A DNA stretch of 64,000 nucleotides. Source: Paucimonas lemoignei (GTDB lineage: Bacteria > Pseudomonadota > Gammaproteobacteria > Pseudomonadales > Pseudomonadaceae). Made by a program: the position numbers and the translations under genes. Numbering within the stretch: the stretch's first letter is position 1; each line of letters starts with the position of its first letter. The DNA lies in contig LS483371.1 in the NCBI GenBank assembly GCA_900475325.1, positions 5,555,501 to 5,619,500 of the forward strand, in the 5' to 3' direction. Below are positions 16,478 through 26,221 of the stretch, one piece after another. The notes under the pieces are model-generated. The model ran no database searches and was not told the origin of the DNA. It saw only the letters and a list, made by a program, of their open reading frames with translations.

Positions 16478-17636
16478 GTCGAACCTCGCAGCGCCCACCA
16501 TCAAGATGCCGCCCAAGCCCGAGGTCGGCCTGCCACTGTGGCTGCTGGCCGAGCTGACCTATCGCTGCCCGCTGCAATGCCCGTATTGCTCCAACCCGCT
16601 GGACTTTGCCAAGCAAGGTCAGGAATTGACCACCGAGCAGTGGTTCAAGGTGATGCGCGAAGCGCGGCAGATGGGTGCGGCGCAGATCGGCTTTTCCGGT
16701 GGCGAACCGCTGGTGCGTCAGGACCTGGCCGAATTGATCGCCGAAGCCCGGCGCCTGGGTTATTACACCAACCTGATCACCTCCGGCATCGGCCTGACCG
16801 AACAGAAAATCATCGACTTCAAGGAAGCCGGTCTCGATCACATCCAGATCAGTTTCCAGGCCAGCGACGAGCAAGTGAACAACATGCTCGCGGGCTCGAA
16901 AAAAGCCTTCGCCCAGAAGCTGGAAATGGCCCGCGCCGTGAAAAAGCACGGCTACCCGATGGTGCTGAACTTCGTCACCCACCGGCACAACATCGACAAG
17001 ATCGATAAAATCATCGAGCTTTGTATCGCCCTCGAAGCGGACTTTGTGGAGCTGGCCACCTGTCAGTTCTATGGCTGGGCGCACCTGAACCGTGAAGGTT
17101 TGTTGCCGACCAAAGACCAGTTGGTGCGTGCTGAACGGGTCACCAACGAATACCGCGACAAGCTGGCCGCCGAAAACCACCCGTGCAAACTGATTTTCGT
17201 CACCCCTGATTATTACGAAGAACGCCCAAAAGCCTGCATGAACGGCTGGGGCAATATCTTCCTCACCGTGACACCGGATGGCACAGCCCTGCCCTGCCAC
17301 GGCGCGCGGCAAATGCCGGTGGAATTTCCCAACGTGCGTGAGCACACGATGCAGCACATCTGGTATGACTCGTTCGGCTTCAACCGCTACCGGGGATACG
17401 ACTGGATGCCCGAGCCGTGCCGCTCCTGCGACGAGAAGGAAAAGGACTTCGGCGGCTGCCGTTGCCAGGCGTTCATGCTCACCGGCGATGCCGCCAATGC
17501 CGATCCGGTGTGCAGCAAATCGCCTCATCACGGGATGATTGTTCAGGCGCGAGAAGAAGCCGAGTATGCTACTCAAACCATTGAGCAGCTGGCCTTTCGC
17601 AATGACCGAAACTCGCGCCTTATCGCCAAATCCTGA
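16449..17636 (+). CDS. pqqE: PqqE, radical SAM PqqA cross-linking enzyme
   Basis: A 395-residue radical SAM/SPASM protein that forms the carbon-carbon bond between Glu and Tyr of PqqA. The CxxxCxxC cluster motif is Cys40, Cys44 and Cys47 (CPLQCPYC). The SPASM cysteines appear late: [16 protein letters not shown], and [16 protein letters not shown] near residues 320-345. The GTG start inside pqqD is preceded by a GGAGG ribosome site. It overlaps the following peptidase gene by 35 bases, so pqqC-D-E-H form one translationally coupled block. Confidence 0.95.
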   Translation: MPNTGSSLPESNLAAPTIKMPPKPEVGLPLWLLAELTYRCPLQCPYCSNPLDFAKQGQELTTEQWFKVMREARQMGAAQIGFSGGEPLVRQDLAELIAEARRLGYYTNLITSGIGLTEQKIIDFKEAGLDHIQISFQASDEQVNNMLAGSKKAFAQKLEMARAVKKHGYPMVLNFVTHRHNIDKIDKIIELCIALEADFVELATCQFYGWAHLNREGLLPTKDQLVRAERVTNEYRDKLAAENHPCKLIFVTPDYYEERPKACMNGWGNIFLTVTPDGTALPCHGARQMPVEFPNVREHTMQHIWYDSFGFNRYRGYDWMPEPCRSCDEKEKDFGGCRCQAFMLTGDAANADPVCSKSPHHGMIVQAREEAEYATQTIEQLAFRNDRNSRLIAKS

Positions 17637-19452
17637 CACCTTCACTGCTGCCCAGGCAGTCGCCGCCGGGGTTGATTTCGCCGAACTGGCGGTCAGCCCA
17701 CTGGGGCTGTTCTGGAGTGAATACCGGCCCGAAGACGGCGCGAGCCGCATCTGGCGCTGGTTTGAAGATCAGCTGACCTGCCTGACACCTGAAGGCTTCA
17801 GCGTGCGCAGCCGGGTGTATGAATACGGCGGCGGTTCTTTCTGCCTGACCGACGATGCGCTGATGTTCGTCAACGAGACTGACCAGCAGCTTTATCGCCA
17901 GCCCTTGGTCTTCGATGAGTTCGAGGAAGAAGGCCTGCCTGAAGCCATCACCACGGGCAAGAAACGCTACGGCGATCTGGTGTTTGCCAACGGTCAGATC
18001 CTGGCCGTTGAAGAAGATAAAGACACGCATCAACTGGTCAGCATCGACGTCGCCAATGGCAAGCGCCTGGTCCTGGCCCGAGGGGCGGATTTCTACGCCT
18101 CGCCTACCCTGAGCCCGGATGGTCAGCGCCTGGCCTGGATCGAATGGCACAAGCCGCATCAACCCTGGACCAGCACGCTGTTGATGAGCAGCAAGCGCCA
18201 GGCTGCCGGTGGCTGGTCCGAGCCACGCTGCCTGGCGGGCGATCGGGAAGAAGAATCCATCCAGCAAGCCCGGTTTGATGCCAAGGGTCGCCTGTACTGC
18301 CTGAGCGACCAGGGCGGTTACTGGCAACCGTGCGTCGAGGGCTCGTTCGGGCTGACCCACCTCAAGGCCAGCGACGCCGACCATGCTCCCGCGCCTTGGC
18401 AGCTGGGCGGTCGCAGCTGGTTGCCACTGCAAAACGGCGCCTATCTGGCCACCTGGTCGGAAGAAGGCGTCGGCGTTCTGGGCATGCGCGACACTCACGG
18501 CACGCTGGAAAATTTCAGCGGCGAATACAGCCGGTTCCGAAGCCTGGCGGTGGACGATCAATACGTCTATTGCATCGCGGCTTCAGCGGTCAGCCCGTCG
18601 GCGGTGCTGGCGATCAGTCGCGAAGATCACAGCGTCAAGGTGCTGGCTGGCGGCGTGGCGCCCCTGCCCCCCGAGCAGATCAGCCGTCCGCAAACCCTGC
18701 GCTATAAAAGCGGCGACGGTGAAGCGCATGGCTATTTCTACCCGGCCATGAACGCCACCGAGACGCCGCCGCTGGTGGTGTTCATTCACGGTGGCCCGAC
18801 ATCGGCGTGTTACCCGGTGCTGGACCCGAAGATTCAGTACTGGACGCAACGGGGCTTTGCCGTCGCCGATCTCAACTATCGCGGCAGCAGCGGCTACGGT
18901 CGAGATTATCGGCAGAGCCTGCATTTGAATTGGGGTGTGGCCGATGTGGAGGATGCCTGTGCGGTGGTCCGGCATCTGGCAGAGCGCGGTTTGATCAACC
19001 CGGAGCAGGCATTCATTCGTGGCGGCAGCGCTGGCGGCTACACCACCTTGTGCGCCCTGGCTTTCCACACGGTATTTCGCGCCGGGGCCAGCCTGTATGG
19101 CGTCAGCGACCCAATTGCGCTGGCCAAGGCCACTCACAAGTTCGAGAGTGACTACCTGGACTGGCTGATTGGCGATCCGGAAGTAGATATCGAACGCTAC
19201 CACGACCGCACGCCCTTGCTGCATGCCGGGAACATTCGCGTACCGGTGATTTTCTTCCAGGGCGAACTGGACGCAGTGGTCGTCCCGGAACAAACCCGCG
19301 CAATGCTCAACGCCCTGCAAGCCAAGGGCATCCCTGCCGAAGGCCACTTCTACGCAGACGAACGCCACGGCTTCCGCAAGGCTGTTAACCAAGCGGATGC
19401 ACTGGAAAAGGAATGGGCGTTTTATCGCAAAGTGATTGATGGCGCGGGGTAA
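17602..19452 (+). CDS. pqqH: Prolyl oligopeptidase family (S9) protein of the PQQ cluster
   Basis: A 616-residue S9 serine peptidase with an N-terminal beta-propeller and a C-terminal alpha/beta hydrolase domain. The nucleophile elbow is GGSAGG (in [11 protein letters not shown]), the acid lies in [14 protein letters not shown] and the histidine in DERHGFRK. The ATG is inside the end of pqqE; a longer start lying deeper in pqqE was rejected. In P. aeruginosa the equivalent gene follows pqqE and has been called pqqH. It may share in processing PqqA or its fragments, but this is not proven to be essential. There is no signal peptide, which implies a cytoplasmic enzyme. Confidence 0.85.
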   Translation: MTETRALSPNPDTFTAAQAVAAGVDFAELAVSPLGLFWSEYRPEDGASRIWRWFEDQLTCLTPEGFSVRSRVYEYGGGSFCLTDDALMFVNETDQQLYRQPLVFDEFEEEGLPEAITTGKKRYGDLVFANGQILAVEEDKDTHQLVSIDVANGKRLVLARGADFYASPTLSPDGQRLAWIEWHKPHQPWTSTLLMSSKRQAAGGWSEPRCLAGDREEESIQQARFDAKGRLYCLSDQGGYWQPCVEGSFGLTHLKASDADHAPAPWQLGGRSWLPLQNGAYLATWSEEGVGVLGMRDTHGTLENFSGEYSRFRSLAVDDQYVYCIAASAVSPSAVLAISREDHSVKVLAGGVAPLPPEQISRPQTLRYKSGDGEAHGYFYPAMNATETPPLVVFIHGGPTSACYPVLDPKIQYWTQRGFAVADLNYRGSSGYGRDYRQSLHLNWGVADVEDACAVVRHLAERGLINPEQAFIRGGSAGGYTTLCALAFHTVFRAGASLYGVSDPIALAKATHKFESDYLDWLIGDPEVDIERYHDRTPLLHAGNIRVPVIFFQGELDAVVVPEQTRAMLNALQAKGIPAEGHFYADERHGFRKAVNQADALEKEWAFYRKVIDGAG

Positions 19453-19465
19453 CCCCGCCTCCCCT

Positions 19466-19870
19466 GTAGGAGCTGCCGAAGGCTGCGAACAGCGGTGTGT
19501 CAGGTGGACCGTTTTCGCCGCCTGCGGCGGCTCCTACAGATTCATGCGACAGGCAGCTGGTATCTGGCGCACGTGGGAGCGAATTCATTCGCGAATGCGG
19601 TTGTACCGACGATGCCTCTCTATCGAATGGACTGGCCCCTTCGCGAATGAATTCGCTCCCACCGGATTGATTGGCGCCACGGTCCTGTAGGAGCGAACTT
19701 GTTCGCGAGGCGGTATTACATCCGACCCATCATCTGCGCCTGAAACACCGCCTTCGCAAGCAAGCTTGCTCCCACAGATTCTGCGGTGATCCATCCCCTG
19801 TAGGAGCTGCCGAAGGCTGCGAAGGCGTTGTGTCAGGTAGACCGTTTTCGCAATCTGCGGCAGCTCCTGC
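19466..19870. repeat. Cluster of four REPINs
   Basis: Four consecutive REPINs fill the gap between the S9 peptidase and the GST gene. They lie at 19466-19536 (GTAGGAGCTGCCGAAGG class, degenerate right arm), 19573-19662 (GTGGGAGCGAATTCATTCGC class), 19687-19775 (hybrid with GCGAACTTGTTCGC and GCAAGCTTGCTCCC arms) and 19800-19870 (first class again). No other feature is seen in this 420-base gap. Confidence 0.9.
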
Positions 19871-19874
19871 ATTT

Positions 19875-20504
19875 TCAAACCGAAGGCTGGGTCGCCTGCA
19901 TCGATGGGCGGCTGCTGACTTCGAAGTACCAGTTCGCCAGGCGCGGGTAGCGGTTGCGCCAGGCGAGATCTGGCTGGCGGAAATCGATATAGCCCAGGGC
20001 TGCGGCAACGCTGATGGATGCCACATCAAACGCCGAGCTGAGTTCGGTGATCGCCTCCTGCTCAAAATAACCGAGCGAGCGCTCGATCTTTTCCTGCTGG
20101 TTATCCAGCCATACATCCCAGTGCTTTTCCTGCGGTCGCAGCGCCTGTTCATAGCGAATCAGCAACGCAGCATCCAGCAAGGCATCGGCCAGCGAGGCCA
20201 GGGTCAGGCGCCGCCAGCGGGCCGAACCGTCGCGTGGGATCAGGGGGATGCCCACGTGCTGGTGGTCGAGGTAGTCGAGGATCACCCGGCTGTCGTGGAT
20301 GACATTGCCATCAGCCAGGCGCAAGGCAGGGATCTTGCCTGCAGGATTGTCGTCGATGAGCTCGGCTGCCGGATTGACGGGCGTCAACGCGGTCTGTTGC
20401 AGCGCGACTCTGTCCAGTTGCCCGGTTTCGTGCAGCAGGATGAGTACCTTGCGAGCGAAAGGCGAAGCTGGGTTGGTGTACAACGTCATGGTAGGCGCGG
20501 ACAT
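19875..20504 (-). CDS. Glutathione S-transferase family protein
   Basis: A 209-residue GST. The N-terminal thioredoxin-fold domain holds TLYTNPASPFARKVLILLHE (active-site Ser/Pro region) and the glutathione-binding NPAGKIPAL and DSRVILDYLD motifs. The C-terminal helical domain runs from about residue 90. It is similar to the single-GST YibF-like group. MSAPTM versus the second Met is a minor start ambiguity. The stop lies only 5 bases from a REPIN. The substrate is unknown; it is monocistronic. Confidence 0.85.
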   Translation of the reverse strand: MSAPTMTLYTNPASPFARKVLILLHETGQLDRVALQQTALTPVNPAAELIDDNPAGKIPALRLADGNVIHDSRVILDYLDHQHVGIPLIPRDGSARWRRLTLASLADALLDAALLIRYEQALRPQEKHWDVWLDNQQEKIERSLGYFEQEAITELSSAFDVASISVAAALGYIDFRQPDLAWRNRYPRLANWYFEVSSRPSMQATQPSV

Positions 20505-20573
20505 GGGTGCTCCTCGAATGAGACAGCCTCACAGACTAGCCAGCGCCCTGCGGGTCCGCAATCTTTGCTTGCG

Positions 20574-20750
20574 TCAGCGGCTGCGCACCAACAAGCCACG
20601 AATACTCAGCACAGCGGCGATACCCATCCCGAACCAGGCCAGCACATCCCACCAGCCATCGCCCAGTAACGCGGCAAACAGGCCTGTCGCAATCAACAGG
20701 CCGATCACGGTGGGCGCAGCAAACGTCTTCCAGAACGTTGAGCGTTTCAC
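20574..20750 (-). CDS. Small two-helix membrane protein coupled to the PepSY gene
   Basis: A 58-residue protein with two hydrophobic helices at about residues 10-30 (TFAAPTVIGLLIATGLFAAL) and 33-50 (WWDVLAWFGMGIAAVLSI), basic at both ends (MKRS and RSR). The GTG start overlaps the PepSY gene's TGA by 4 bases (GTGA), which is strong support for a real, translationally coupled gene. Small proteins of this kind accompany PepSY-type iron-reduction proteins in Pseudomonas. The function is unknown; a subunit or accessory of the PepSY protein is the likeliest guess. Confidence 0.7.
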   Translation of the reverse strand: MKRSTFWKTFAAPTVIGLLIATGLFAALLGDGWWDVLAWFGMGIAAVLSIRGLLVRSR

Positions 20751-21880
20751 CGCGCAACCTCCGCCTGCACATCACCAACCGGCCGCGCTGCCCGTCTGCG
20801 CACCCACCATAAATACAAACCGCTGCCCAGAACGATGATGGTCAGCACATCCAGCGCCGCCCACAGGATTTTCATCGGCATGCCGCCGTAATCGCCAAAG
20901 TGCAGCGGTTGCGACATACCCAGCGCATCCATGTACCAGGGCCGCTCGACCACGGCTGTCAGATCAAGGGTTTTGGCGTCGATCAGCACCGGCGTGATCA
21001 AGTGCGCGGTCAGATGCGTATTGCCTTTGAGGAACACGGCGTAGTGGTGCTCACTGGAAAAGCGCGTGCCGGGGAAAGCAATGAAGTCGGTCTTCATGCC
21101 CGGCGCTGCGGACTCGGCAATCTCCACCAGCCGCGTAGCAGGCGCGCGCAAGGTCAGAGGTGGCGCATCCTGATAAGGCGCGATCATGGCGGCGAGGCTG
21201 TCATTGCGCCACGCGGCGATCAGCAGGTCGGCGCAGGCGCTGATCACACCAGTGACTCCCACCACCAGCGCCCAGGTCAGGGTCACCACACCGATCAGGT
21301 TATGCAGATCGAGCCAACGCATGCGCCGGGATTTATCAGCGCGCACAGTGGCAAATTTGAGTTTGCGCATGAACGGCGCATACAGCACCGTTCCGGAAAT
21401 AATCGCCAGCACGAACATCAAACCCATGAACGCCAGCAGCAATTTACCAGGCAGGCCGGCGTACATGTCCACGTGCAGGCGCAGCATGACCATCATGAAG
21501 CCGCCATTGGCAGACGGCGTTTCAAAGGCCTGGCCGGTCCGGGAATCGAGCATGAAGGAGTGGGAATCGTTGGGATCGGTGCCCGCCGTTTTCGCCATGA
21601 TCGCCCAGACGCCATTGGGCTCATCGTCTTCCCAACCGAAATACTGCATGACCTCGCCAGGGCGATGAGCCTCGGCGGCCTCCACCAATTGCTGCAGGTT
21701 CAAATGCGGCGTATTGGCGGGCATTTCCTTGAAGTCAGGGGAGTTGCCGAGCGCATGGTCGATTTCATGAATGAAGATCAACGGCAGGCCGGTCACGGCC
21801 AGCATCAGCAGAAATACGGTGCAAATCAGGCTGGTCCAGGTATGGATAAAAGACCAGCGGCGTACGGTTTGGCTTTTCAT
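20747..21880 (-). CDS. PepSY-associated TM protein (PiuB-like, iron uptake)
   Basis: A 377-residue inner-membrane protein with the PepSY_TM layout. The first helix near residues 12-35 (LICTVFLLMLAVTGLPLIFI) precedes a periplasmic PepSY-like loop. Further helices lie around 135-165 and 190-220 (LHNLIGVVTLTWALVVGVTG) and near the C-terminus (AALDVLTIIVLGSGLYLWWV). Such proteins (PiuB, FoxB-like) sit beside TonB-dependent siderophore receptors and are thought to reduce or release iron in the periplasm. Here the receptor gene upstream is only a remnant, so this gene may now be an orphan of a lost uptake system. Confidence 0.85.
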   Translation of the reverse strand: MKSQTVRRWSFIHTWTSLICTVFLLMLAVTGLPLIFIHEIDHALGNSPDFKEMPANTPHLNLQQLVEAAEAHRPGEVMQYFGWEDDEPNGVWAIMAKTAGTDPNDSHSFMLDSRTGQAFETPSANGGFMMVMLRLHVDMYAGLPGKLLLAFMGLMFVLAIISGTVLYAPFMRKLKFATVRADKSRRMRWLDLHNLIGVVTLTWALVVGVTGVISACADLLIAAWRNDSLAAMIAPYQDAPPLTLRAPATRLVEIAESAAPGMKTDFIAFPGTRFSSEHHYAVFLKGNTHLTAHLITPVLIDAKTLDLTAVVERPWYMDALGMSQPLHFGDYGGMPMKILWAALDVLTIIVLGSGLYLWWVRRRAARPVGDVQAEVAR

Positions 21881-21907
21881 GTGCCTCGTCTCAAAAGCTT
21901 CATCTCA

Positions 21908-21939
21908 AAAAGCAAAAGGCCGCTGCATAGGCAGCGACC
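21908..21939 (-). terminator. Terminator of the former TonB-receptor gene
   Basis: Read leftward, a nine-base stem GGTCGCTGC / GCAGCGGCC with a CTAT loop is followed by TTTTGCTTTTT. It lies between the receptor remnant and the PepSY gene. Confidence 0.7.
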
Positions 21940-22054
21940 CTTTTTTTGCACCTATTATCAAACAACGCACAATTATCTGAATGGACCTGGACCCGCAGGG
22001 CCAATATCAGCTTTGCGACAGTGCGTGCCGCTCAACCCGCTGAAGCCGACCAGG

Positions 22055-22226
22055 TCAACACTTGTAGTTGACGCTGCCCAGCACGGTGCGACGGTCACCC
22101 TGATAGCAGTAGAAGCCGTCGCATGCCGAAATGGATCCCTTATCGAGAACGTTGTTGGCGTTAAGCCCATTAACTCGCTCTGAGGGCTTGGGGCTGACAA
22201 CACGGAACGAACCTGGAAAAACGCAT
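22055..22226 (-). pseudogene. Internally deleted TonB-dependent receptor remnant
   Basis: A 56-codon open frame whose last 45 residues are a textbook TonB-dependent siderophore receptor C-terminus. It reads ERVNGLNANNVLDKG, then SISACDGFYCYQGDRRTV, then LGSVNYKC-stop (compare the usual NNLFDK...YYGDRR...NYKW). The first 10 codons after the ATG (MRFSRFVPCC) do not belong to that domain, and the roughly 700 residues of plug and barrel are absent. The simplest explanation is a large in-frame deletion that left the start and the tail. The final residue is Cys instead of the usual aromatic one, which would impair outer-membrane insertion. It is followed by its terminator and the PepSY gene. Confidence 0.7.
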
Positions 22227-22229
22227 TAA

Positions 22230-22247
22230 CTAACGAGAATTATTCGC
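22230..22247 (-). promoter_or_regulatory. Possible degenerate Fur box before the receptor remnant
   Basis: GCGAATAATTCTCGTTAG on the minus strand, just before the remnant's ATG, resembles part of a Fur site (AATAATTCTC). Only part of the 19-base consensus is met. The stretch from 22250 to 22555 shows no gene that could be supported. Confidence 0.3.
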
Positions 22248-22555
22248 GATTTTGTCAGAGCCAGGGAATGCTGGCAATTGGTGCTGGTCGGGTGATGGCA
22301 CTGCGCTGCTCGTCAGCCATCCAACCCTGAGAAGGTCGCCGTTCACGTGCTGCCCAATGGATCGGGTCAGGCATTCATCCATAAATCCCCCCCTTCACAT
22401 TCCTTCTCCCCTTTACAGGTGTAGAATCGACGCTATTCATCGCCAGTCATCCCCGGCGGGTTTATGAGCTCAGGCCGAGCGCACGGTGATCCCGTGGCGT
22501 GCAGGTTTCCCTCGCAGCATCCGGTCACTGCCGTTTGTCCGTGAAGTCACGATGG

Positions 22556-22689
22556 TCTGTACGAAAAGTCGGCGAGCGAAGGTCAGGCAAGGCAAAAACA
22601 GGCGAGGAAGCGGAGTTTAGGCACCTAAATGAGCATTCCGAGCCTGTTTTTAACGCAGCATGGCCGAGCGCAGCCACTTTACGTACAGA
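22556..22689. repeat. 134-bp symmetric palindromic element (MITE-like)
   Basis: The element starts TCTGTACGAAAAGT and ends ACTTTACGTACAGA, imperfect inverted termini. The inner arms AAAAACAGGC / GCCTGTTTTT and TTTAGG / CCTAAA match exactly. Every match is symmetric about one point between 22622 and 22623, so the whole 134 bases are one imperfect hairpin with a two-base loop. A short spurious frame inside it ([11 protein letters not shown]) is one I recall as recurring in many Pseudomonas genomes, which suggests a dispersed repeat. It encodes no transposase. Confidence 0.7.
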
Positions 22690-22742
22690 ACAAGAAGCTC
22701 ACTCCCTCTACTTATTACCTGATTAGCCGCCAGGAGTGCTCC

Positions 22743-24590
22743 ATGCCTGATTACCGCTCGAAAACGTCCACCCACGGTCGCAACATGGCCGGCGCTCGTG
22801 CCTTGTGGCGCGCCACCGGGATGAAGGACGCAGACTTCAAAAAACCCATTATTGCCGTTGCCAACTCGTTCACCCAGTTCGTACCGGGCCACGTGCACCT
22901 CAAGGACATGGGCCAACTGGTTGCCCGTGAAATCGAGCGTGCCGGGGGCGTCGCGAAAGAATTCAACACCATCGCCGTGGACGACGGCATCGCCATGGGT
23001 CACGACGGCATGCTCTATTCCCTGCCGAGCCGCGAGATTATCGCCGACTCCGTGGAATACATGGTCAACGCTCACTGCGCCGACGCCATCGTCTGCATCT
23101 CCAACTGCGACAAGATCACCCCTGGCATGCTCATGGCCGCATTGCGCCTGAACATCCCGGTGATTTTCGTTTCTGGCGGCCCGATGGAAGCGGGCAAGAC
23201 CAAACTGGCTGCTCACGGCCTGGATCTGGTCGATGCGATGGTGATCGCTGCTGACGATACCGCCAGCGACGAGAAGGTTGCCGAGTACGAGCGCAGCGCT
23301 TGCCCAACGTGCGGTTCGTGCTCCGGCATGTTCACCGCCAACTCGATGAACTGCCTGACTGAAGCGCTGGGTCTGGCATTGCCGGGCAACGGTTCGGCAC
23401 TGGCGACCCACAGCGACCGCGAGCAGCTGTTCCTGCAGGCTGGCCGCACCATCGTCGATCTTTGCCGCCAGTACTACATCGAAAATAACGAAGCCGTACT
23501 GCCGCGCAACATTGCCAACTTCAAGGCCTTCGAAAACGCCATGACGCTGGACATCGCCATGGGCGGTTCGACCAACACCATCCTGCACTTGCTGGCCGCG
23601 GCTCAAGAAGCCGAAATCGATTTCGACCTGCGCGACATCGATCGCCTGTCCCGTGAAGTGCCGCAGCTGTGCAAAGTCGCGCCGAACATCCAGAAGTACC
23701 ACATGGAAGACGTACACCGTGCGGGCGGGATCTTCAGCATCCTCGGCGAACTGGCGCGCGGCGGTCTGCTGCACACTGACCTGCCGACCGTACACAGCGC
23801 GACCATGGCTGAAGGCATCGCCAAATGGGACATCACCCAGACTGACGACGAAGCCGTTCATACGTTCTTCCGCGCAGGCCCGGCGGGCATTCCGACGCAA
23901 ACTGCGTTCAGCCAGTCGACCCGCTGGGAAACCCTGGATGATGACCGTGAAAACGGCTGCATCCGCAGTGTCGAGCACGCTTACTCGCAACAAGGCGGCC
24001 TCGCCGTGTTGTACGGCAACATCGCGCTGGACGGCTGTGTGGTGAAAACCGCAGGCGTTGACGAGTCGATCCACGTATTCGAAGGCAACGCGAAGATCTT
24101 CGAAAGCCAGGACAGCGCCGTACGCGGCATCCTCGCTGACGAAGTCAAAGCGGGCGACATCGTGATCATCCGTTACGAAGGCCCGAAAGGCGGCCCGGGC
24201 ATGCAGGAAATGCTTTACCCGACTTCGTACCTGAAATCCAAAGGTCTGGGCAAAGACTGCGCGCTGCTGACTGACGGCCGCTTCTCCGGCGGCACGTCGG
24301 GCCTGTCCATCGGCCACGCTTCACCTGAAGCTGCTGCTGGCGGGGCGATTGGCCTGGTGCGCGACGGCGACAAAGTGTTGATCGACATCCCGAATCGCTC
24401 GATCAACCTGATGATCGACGACGCGGAAATGGCAGAGCGCCGTGCCGAGCAAGACAAGAAAGGCTGGAAGCCGGTGGAATCCCGTCCACGTAAAGTGACC
24501 ACCGCCCTGAAAGCCTACGCCCTGCTGGCCACCAGCGCCGACAAAGGCGCCGTGCGAGACAAGGCGTTGCTGGACAAGCTGGTGCCTTAA
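22743..24590 (+). CDS. ilvD: Dihydroxy-acid dehydratase (IlvD)
   Basis: A 615-residue IlvD/Edd family dehydratase, the common third step of valine and isoleucine (and pantothenate) synthesis. It needs Mg and an iron-sulfur cluster. Cluster-binding cysteines are seen in [12 protein letters not shown] and [19 protein letters not shown]. The active-site region near the C-terminus has [21 protein letters not shown]. The start [14 protein letters not shown] has an AGGAG site 6 bases upstream. The reading frame is open further upstream, but that part is the palindromic repeat. The gene's last 13 codons are duplicated downstream. Confidence 0.95.
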   Translation: MPDYRSKTSTHGRNMAGARALWRATGMKDADFKKPIIAVANSFTQFVPGHVHLKDMGQLVAREIERAGGVAKEFNTIAVDDGIAMGHDGMLYSLPSREIIADSVEYMVNAHCADAIVCISNCDKITPGMLMAALRLNIPVIFVSGGPMEAGKTKLAAHGLDLVDAMVIAADDTASDEKVAEYERSACPTCGSCSGMFTANSMNCLTEALGLALPGNGSALATHSDREQLFLQAGRTIVDLCRQYYIENNEAVLPRNIANFKAFENAMTLDIAMGGSTNTILHLLAAAQEAEIDFDLRDIDRLSREVPQLCKVAPNIQKYHMEDVHRAGGIFSILGELARGGLLHTDLPTVHSATMAEGIAKWDITQTDDEAVHTFFRAGPAGIPTQTAFSQSTRWETLDDDRENGCIRSVEHAYSQQGGLAVLYGNIALDGCVVKTAGVDESIHVFEGNAKIFESQDSAVRGILADEVKAGDIVIIRYEGPKGGPGMQEMLYPTSYLKSKGLGKDCALLTDGRFSGGTSGLSIGHASPEAAAGGAIGLVRDGDKVLIDIPNRSINLMIDDAEMAERRAEQDKKGWKPVESRPRKVTTALKAYALLATSADKGAVRDKALLDKLVP

Positions 24591-24968
24591 GCTTTTCAGC
24601 GAACACAAAAAACCCGGCAGCGATGCCGGTTTTTTTTGTTGTCGCAACATTCTCTAGTGGGACCGGCTTTAGCCGGGAAGACTGCATTCCTGTCGCAACA
24701 TATGCATCGGATGTACCGACCTCTTCCCGGCTAAAGCCGGTCCCACGTCGAATGACGATCCCCCACAGGGGCCGTGCGAGACAAGGCGTTGCTGGACAAG
24801 CTGGTGCCTTAAGCTTTTCAGCGAACACAAAAAACCCGGCAGCGATGCCGGGTTTTTTTGTTGTCGCAACACTCTCTCGTGGGACCGGCTTTAGCCGGGA
24901 AGACTGCATTCCTGTCGCAACATATGCATCGGATGTGCTGGCCTCTTCCCGGCTAAAGCCGGTCCCAC
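24549..24968 (+). repeat. Direct duplication of ilvD tail, terminator and REPIN
   Basis: Bases 24549-24746 recur at 24771-24968 with only a few differences and a 24-base spacer, an offset of exactly 222. Each copy holds the last ilvD codons ([17 protein letters not shown]), the terminator hairpin, and a GTGGGACCGGCTTTAGCCGG-class REPIN (24657-24746 and 24879-24968). The second copy of the coding tail is not translated as part of any gene. Confidence 0.92.
24613..24637 (+). terminator. ilvD terminator (first copy)
   Basis: Stem CCGGCA / TGCCGG with a GCGA tetraloop, then eight T residues. An almost identical copy lies 222 bases downstream at about 24835-24859. Confidence 0.85.
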
Positions 24969-24989
24969 GGTTTGATCCAGTGCTCAGCG

Positions 24990-26048
24990 TTACTGAATCT
25001 CATCCGGCTTGACGATCACCCAGTTCTTGTCCGCCGTCACTGGCAAGCCTTCTTTGGCCTGGGCTTCGGCGTTGCTTTTCATCATACCGTTCAGCTGGGT
25101 CATGTATTTGTCTTTGCGGTTGATCCACAGATGCACGCCGCCTTTGCTGACGTCCACCCCGTGGAACAGCATGTAGCCGTCGCTGGTCGGGGTATCGCCT
25201 GCCACCAGAACCGGTTTTTTCCACTGGTCGATGTAGGTCAGGATCGCCGCCTGCTTGCCAGCCATCCAGGTCGCTGGGGTCCACAGGTAAGGTGTCAGCT
25301 CCAGGCCGAGGTTGGCCTTCTCGTCATATTTGCCAGCGGTGATCTGTTTACGCGCCGTGGTCAGCTCGCCGGTTTTCGGGTCTTTGAGCAGCATGCTGAC
25401 GCCAATCACGTTTTGCGGCTTGACGTTGTAACCGTACTTCGGATCAGCCGCGACCATGCGCACCAGCTCTTCGGAGGCAGCGGTCATGACGTAGACCTCA
25501 ATGCCATTTTCCATGAGCTTGTTGAACAGCTCTTTCTGGCCAGTGAAAATCCGAGGCGGCTCGACATCGAGCTTCTTGACGACATCGCCGTCGAAGTAGG
25601 TCGCCGGGACCGGTTTGCCCGATGCCATCAGCTCATCGACGTAACCCTTGAGCTCCTTGAGGGTGAACCCGGAGAACACTTGCGCGACCCACGGGTAGCA
25701 GACCATGTCGTCGACTTCACACAGGCGATAGTAGTAACTGAACAGGCTTTCCTTGTGCTCGGCCGTGTCTTTGAACGGCATCAGCTTCAACGAGGGATCA
25801 AGCTTTTCGCGAGTGATCAGGCCTTTGTTTTCCATGTACGGCAACAGTGACTCTTCGAGGTCGAAGCGGTAGCTGGTGTTGTCCATGTCGAACACCGCGT
25901 AATTGCCCTTGTTGGCATTGGCGGCAATCATGGCATCGAGCGCCTTGGCGGCAGGCTCAGGCCAGTGTTTCAACTCAGTGGCCGCATTAGCCTGACCGGC
26001 CAAACCGAGGCAGAGTGCAGCGGCAAGCAATCCCGACGCGAACTTCAT
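24990..26048 (-). CDS. pchP: Secreted HAD-family phosphorylcholine phosphatase
   Basis: A 352-residue periplasmic HAD phosphatase. A cleavable signal peptide (MKFASGLLAAALCLGLAGQA, cut near NAA) is followed by the catalytic motif I DMDNT at residues 54-58, motif II VYVMTAAS near residue 170, and the motif III/IV region LVAGDTPTSDGYML near residue 287. The length and motifs match P. aeruginosa PchP, which releases choline from phosphorylcholine. In this setting it would feed choline to transporters such as BetT, encoded elsewhere in the window. A general acid phosphatase role cannot be excluded. Confidence 0.8.
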   Translation of the reverse strand: MKFASGLLAAALCLGLAGQANAATELKHWPEPAAKALDAMIAANANKGNYAVFDMDNTSYRFDLEESLLPYMENKGLITREKLDPSLKLMPFKDTAEHKESLFSYYYRLCEVDDMVCYPWVAQVFSGFTLKELKGYVDELMASGKPVPATYFDGDVVKKLDVEPPRIFTGQKELFNKLMENGIEVYVMTAASEELVRMVAADPKYGYNVKPQNVIGVSMLLKDPKTGELTTARKQITAGKYDEKANLGLELTPYLWTPATWMAGKQAAILTYIDQWKKPVLVAGDTPTSDGYMLFHGVDVSKGGVHLWINRKDKYMTQLNGMMKSNAEAQAKEGLPVTADKNWVIVKPDEIQ

Positions 26049-26221
26049 AAGGGTGTCCCTCCGAAAACAAGAGGTCCGACCGTAACAAATTGTTGTGACC
26101 GATTGGGGATATCAGCGACTGCGCACGTTCTGAGGGCGTCATCTTGAGGACGATTCGCGACAGGGAATGCCGATTGCGACATTTTTGTGACAGCGCTGAA
26201 TCGGCGCCGGCTTTACGGACG

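Noticed and set aside
16434..17750. 438-codon minus-strand frame opposite pqqE
   Set aside because: It is fully antisense to the clear radical SAM gene pqqE, shows no family features, and arises from high-GC third-position bias.
19671..20669. 332-codon plus-strand frame across REPINs and the GST gene
   Set aside because: Its first part is REP sequence and the rest is antisense to the GST; no domain.
22300..22410. Possible coding remnant reading EKVAVHVLPNGSGQAF on the plus strand
   Set aside because: Too short, flanked by stops, and no family recognised; not reported as a gene.
22499..22726. Short plus-strand frame containing [11 protein letters not shown]
   Set aside because: It lies within the 134-base palindromic repeat; similar strings recur as spurious predictions, so it is treated as repeat DNA and not a gene.
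22650..24317. 555-codon minus-strand frame opposite ilvD
   Set aside because: Antisense shadow of ilvD; composition is that of a reversed coding sequence (Ala/Val/Arg/Gln-rich, no domain).
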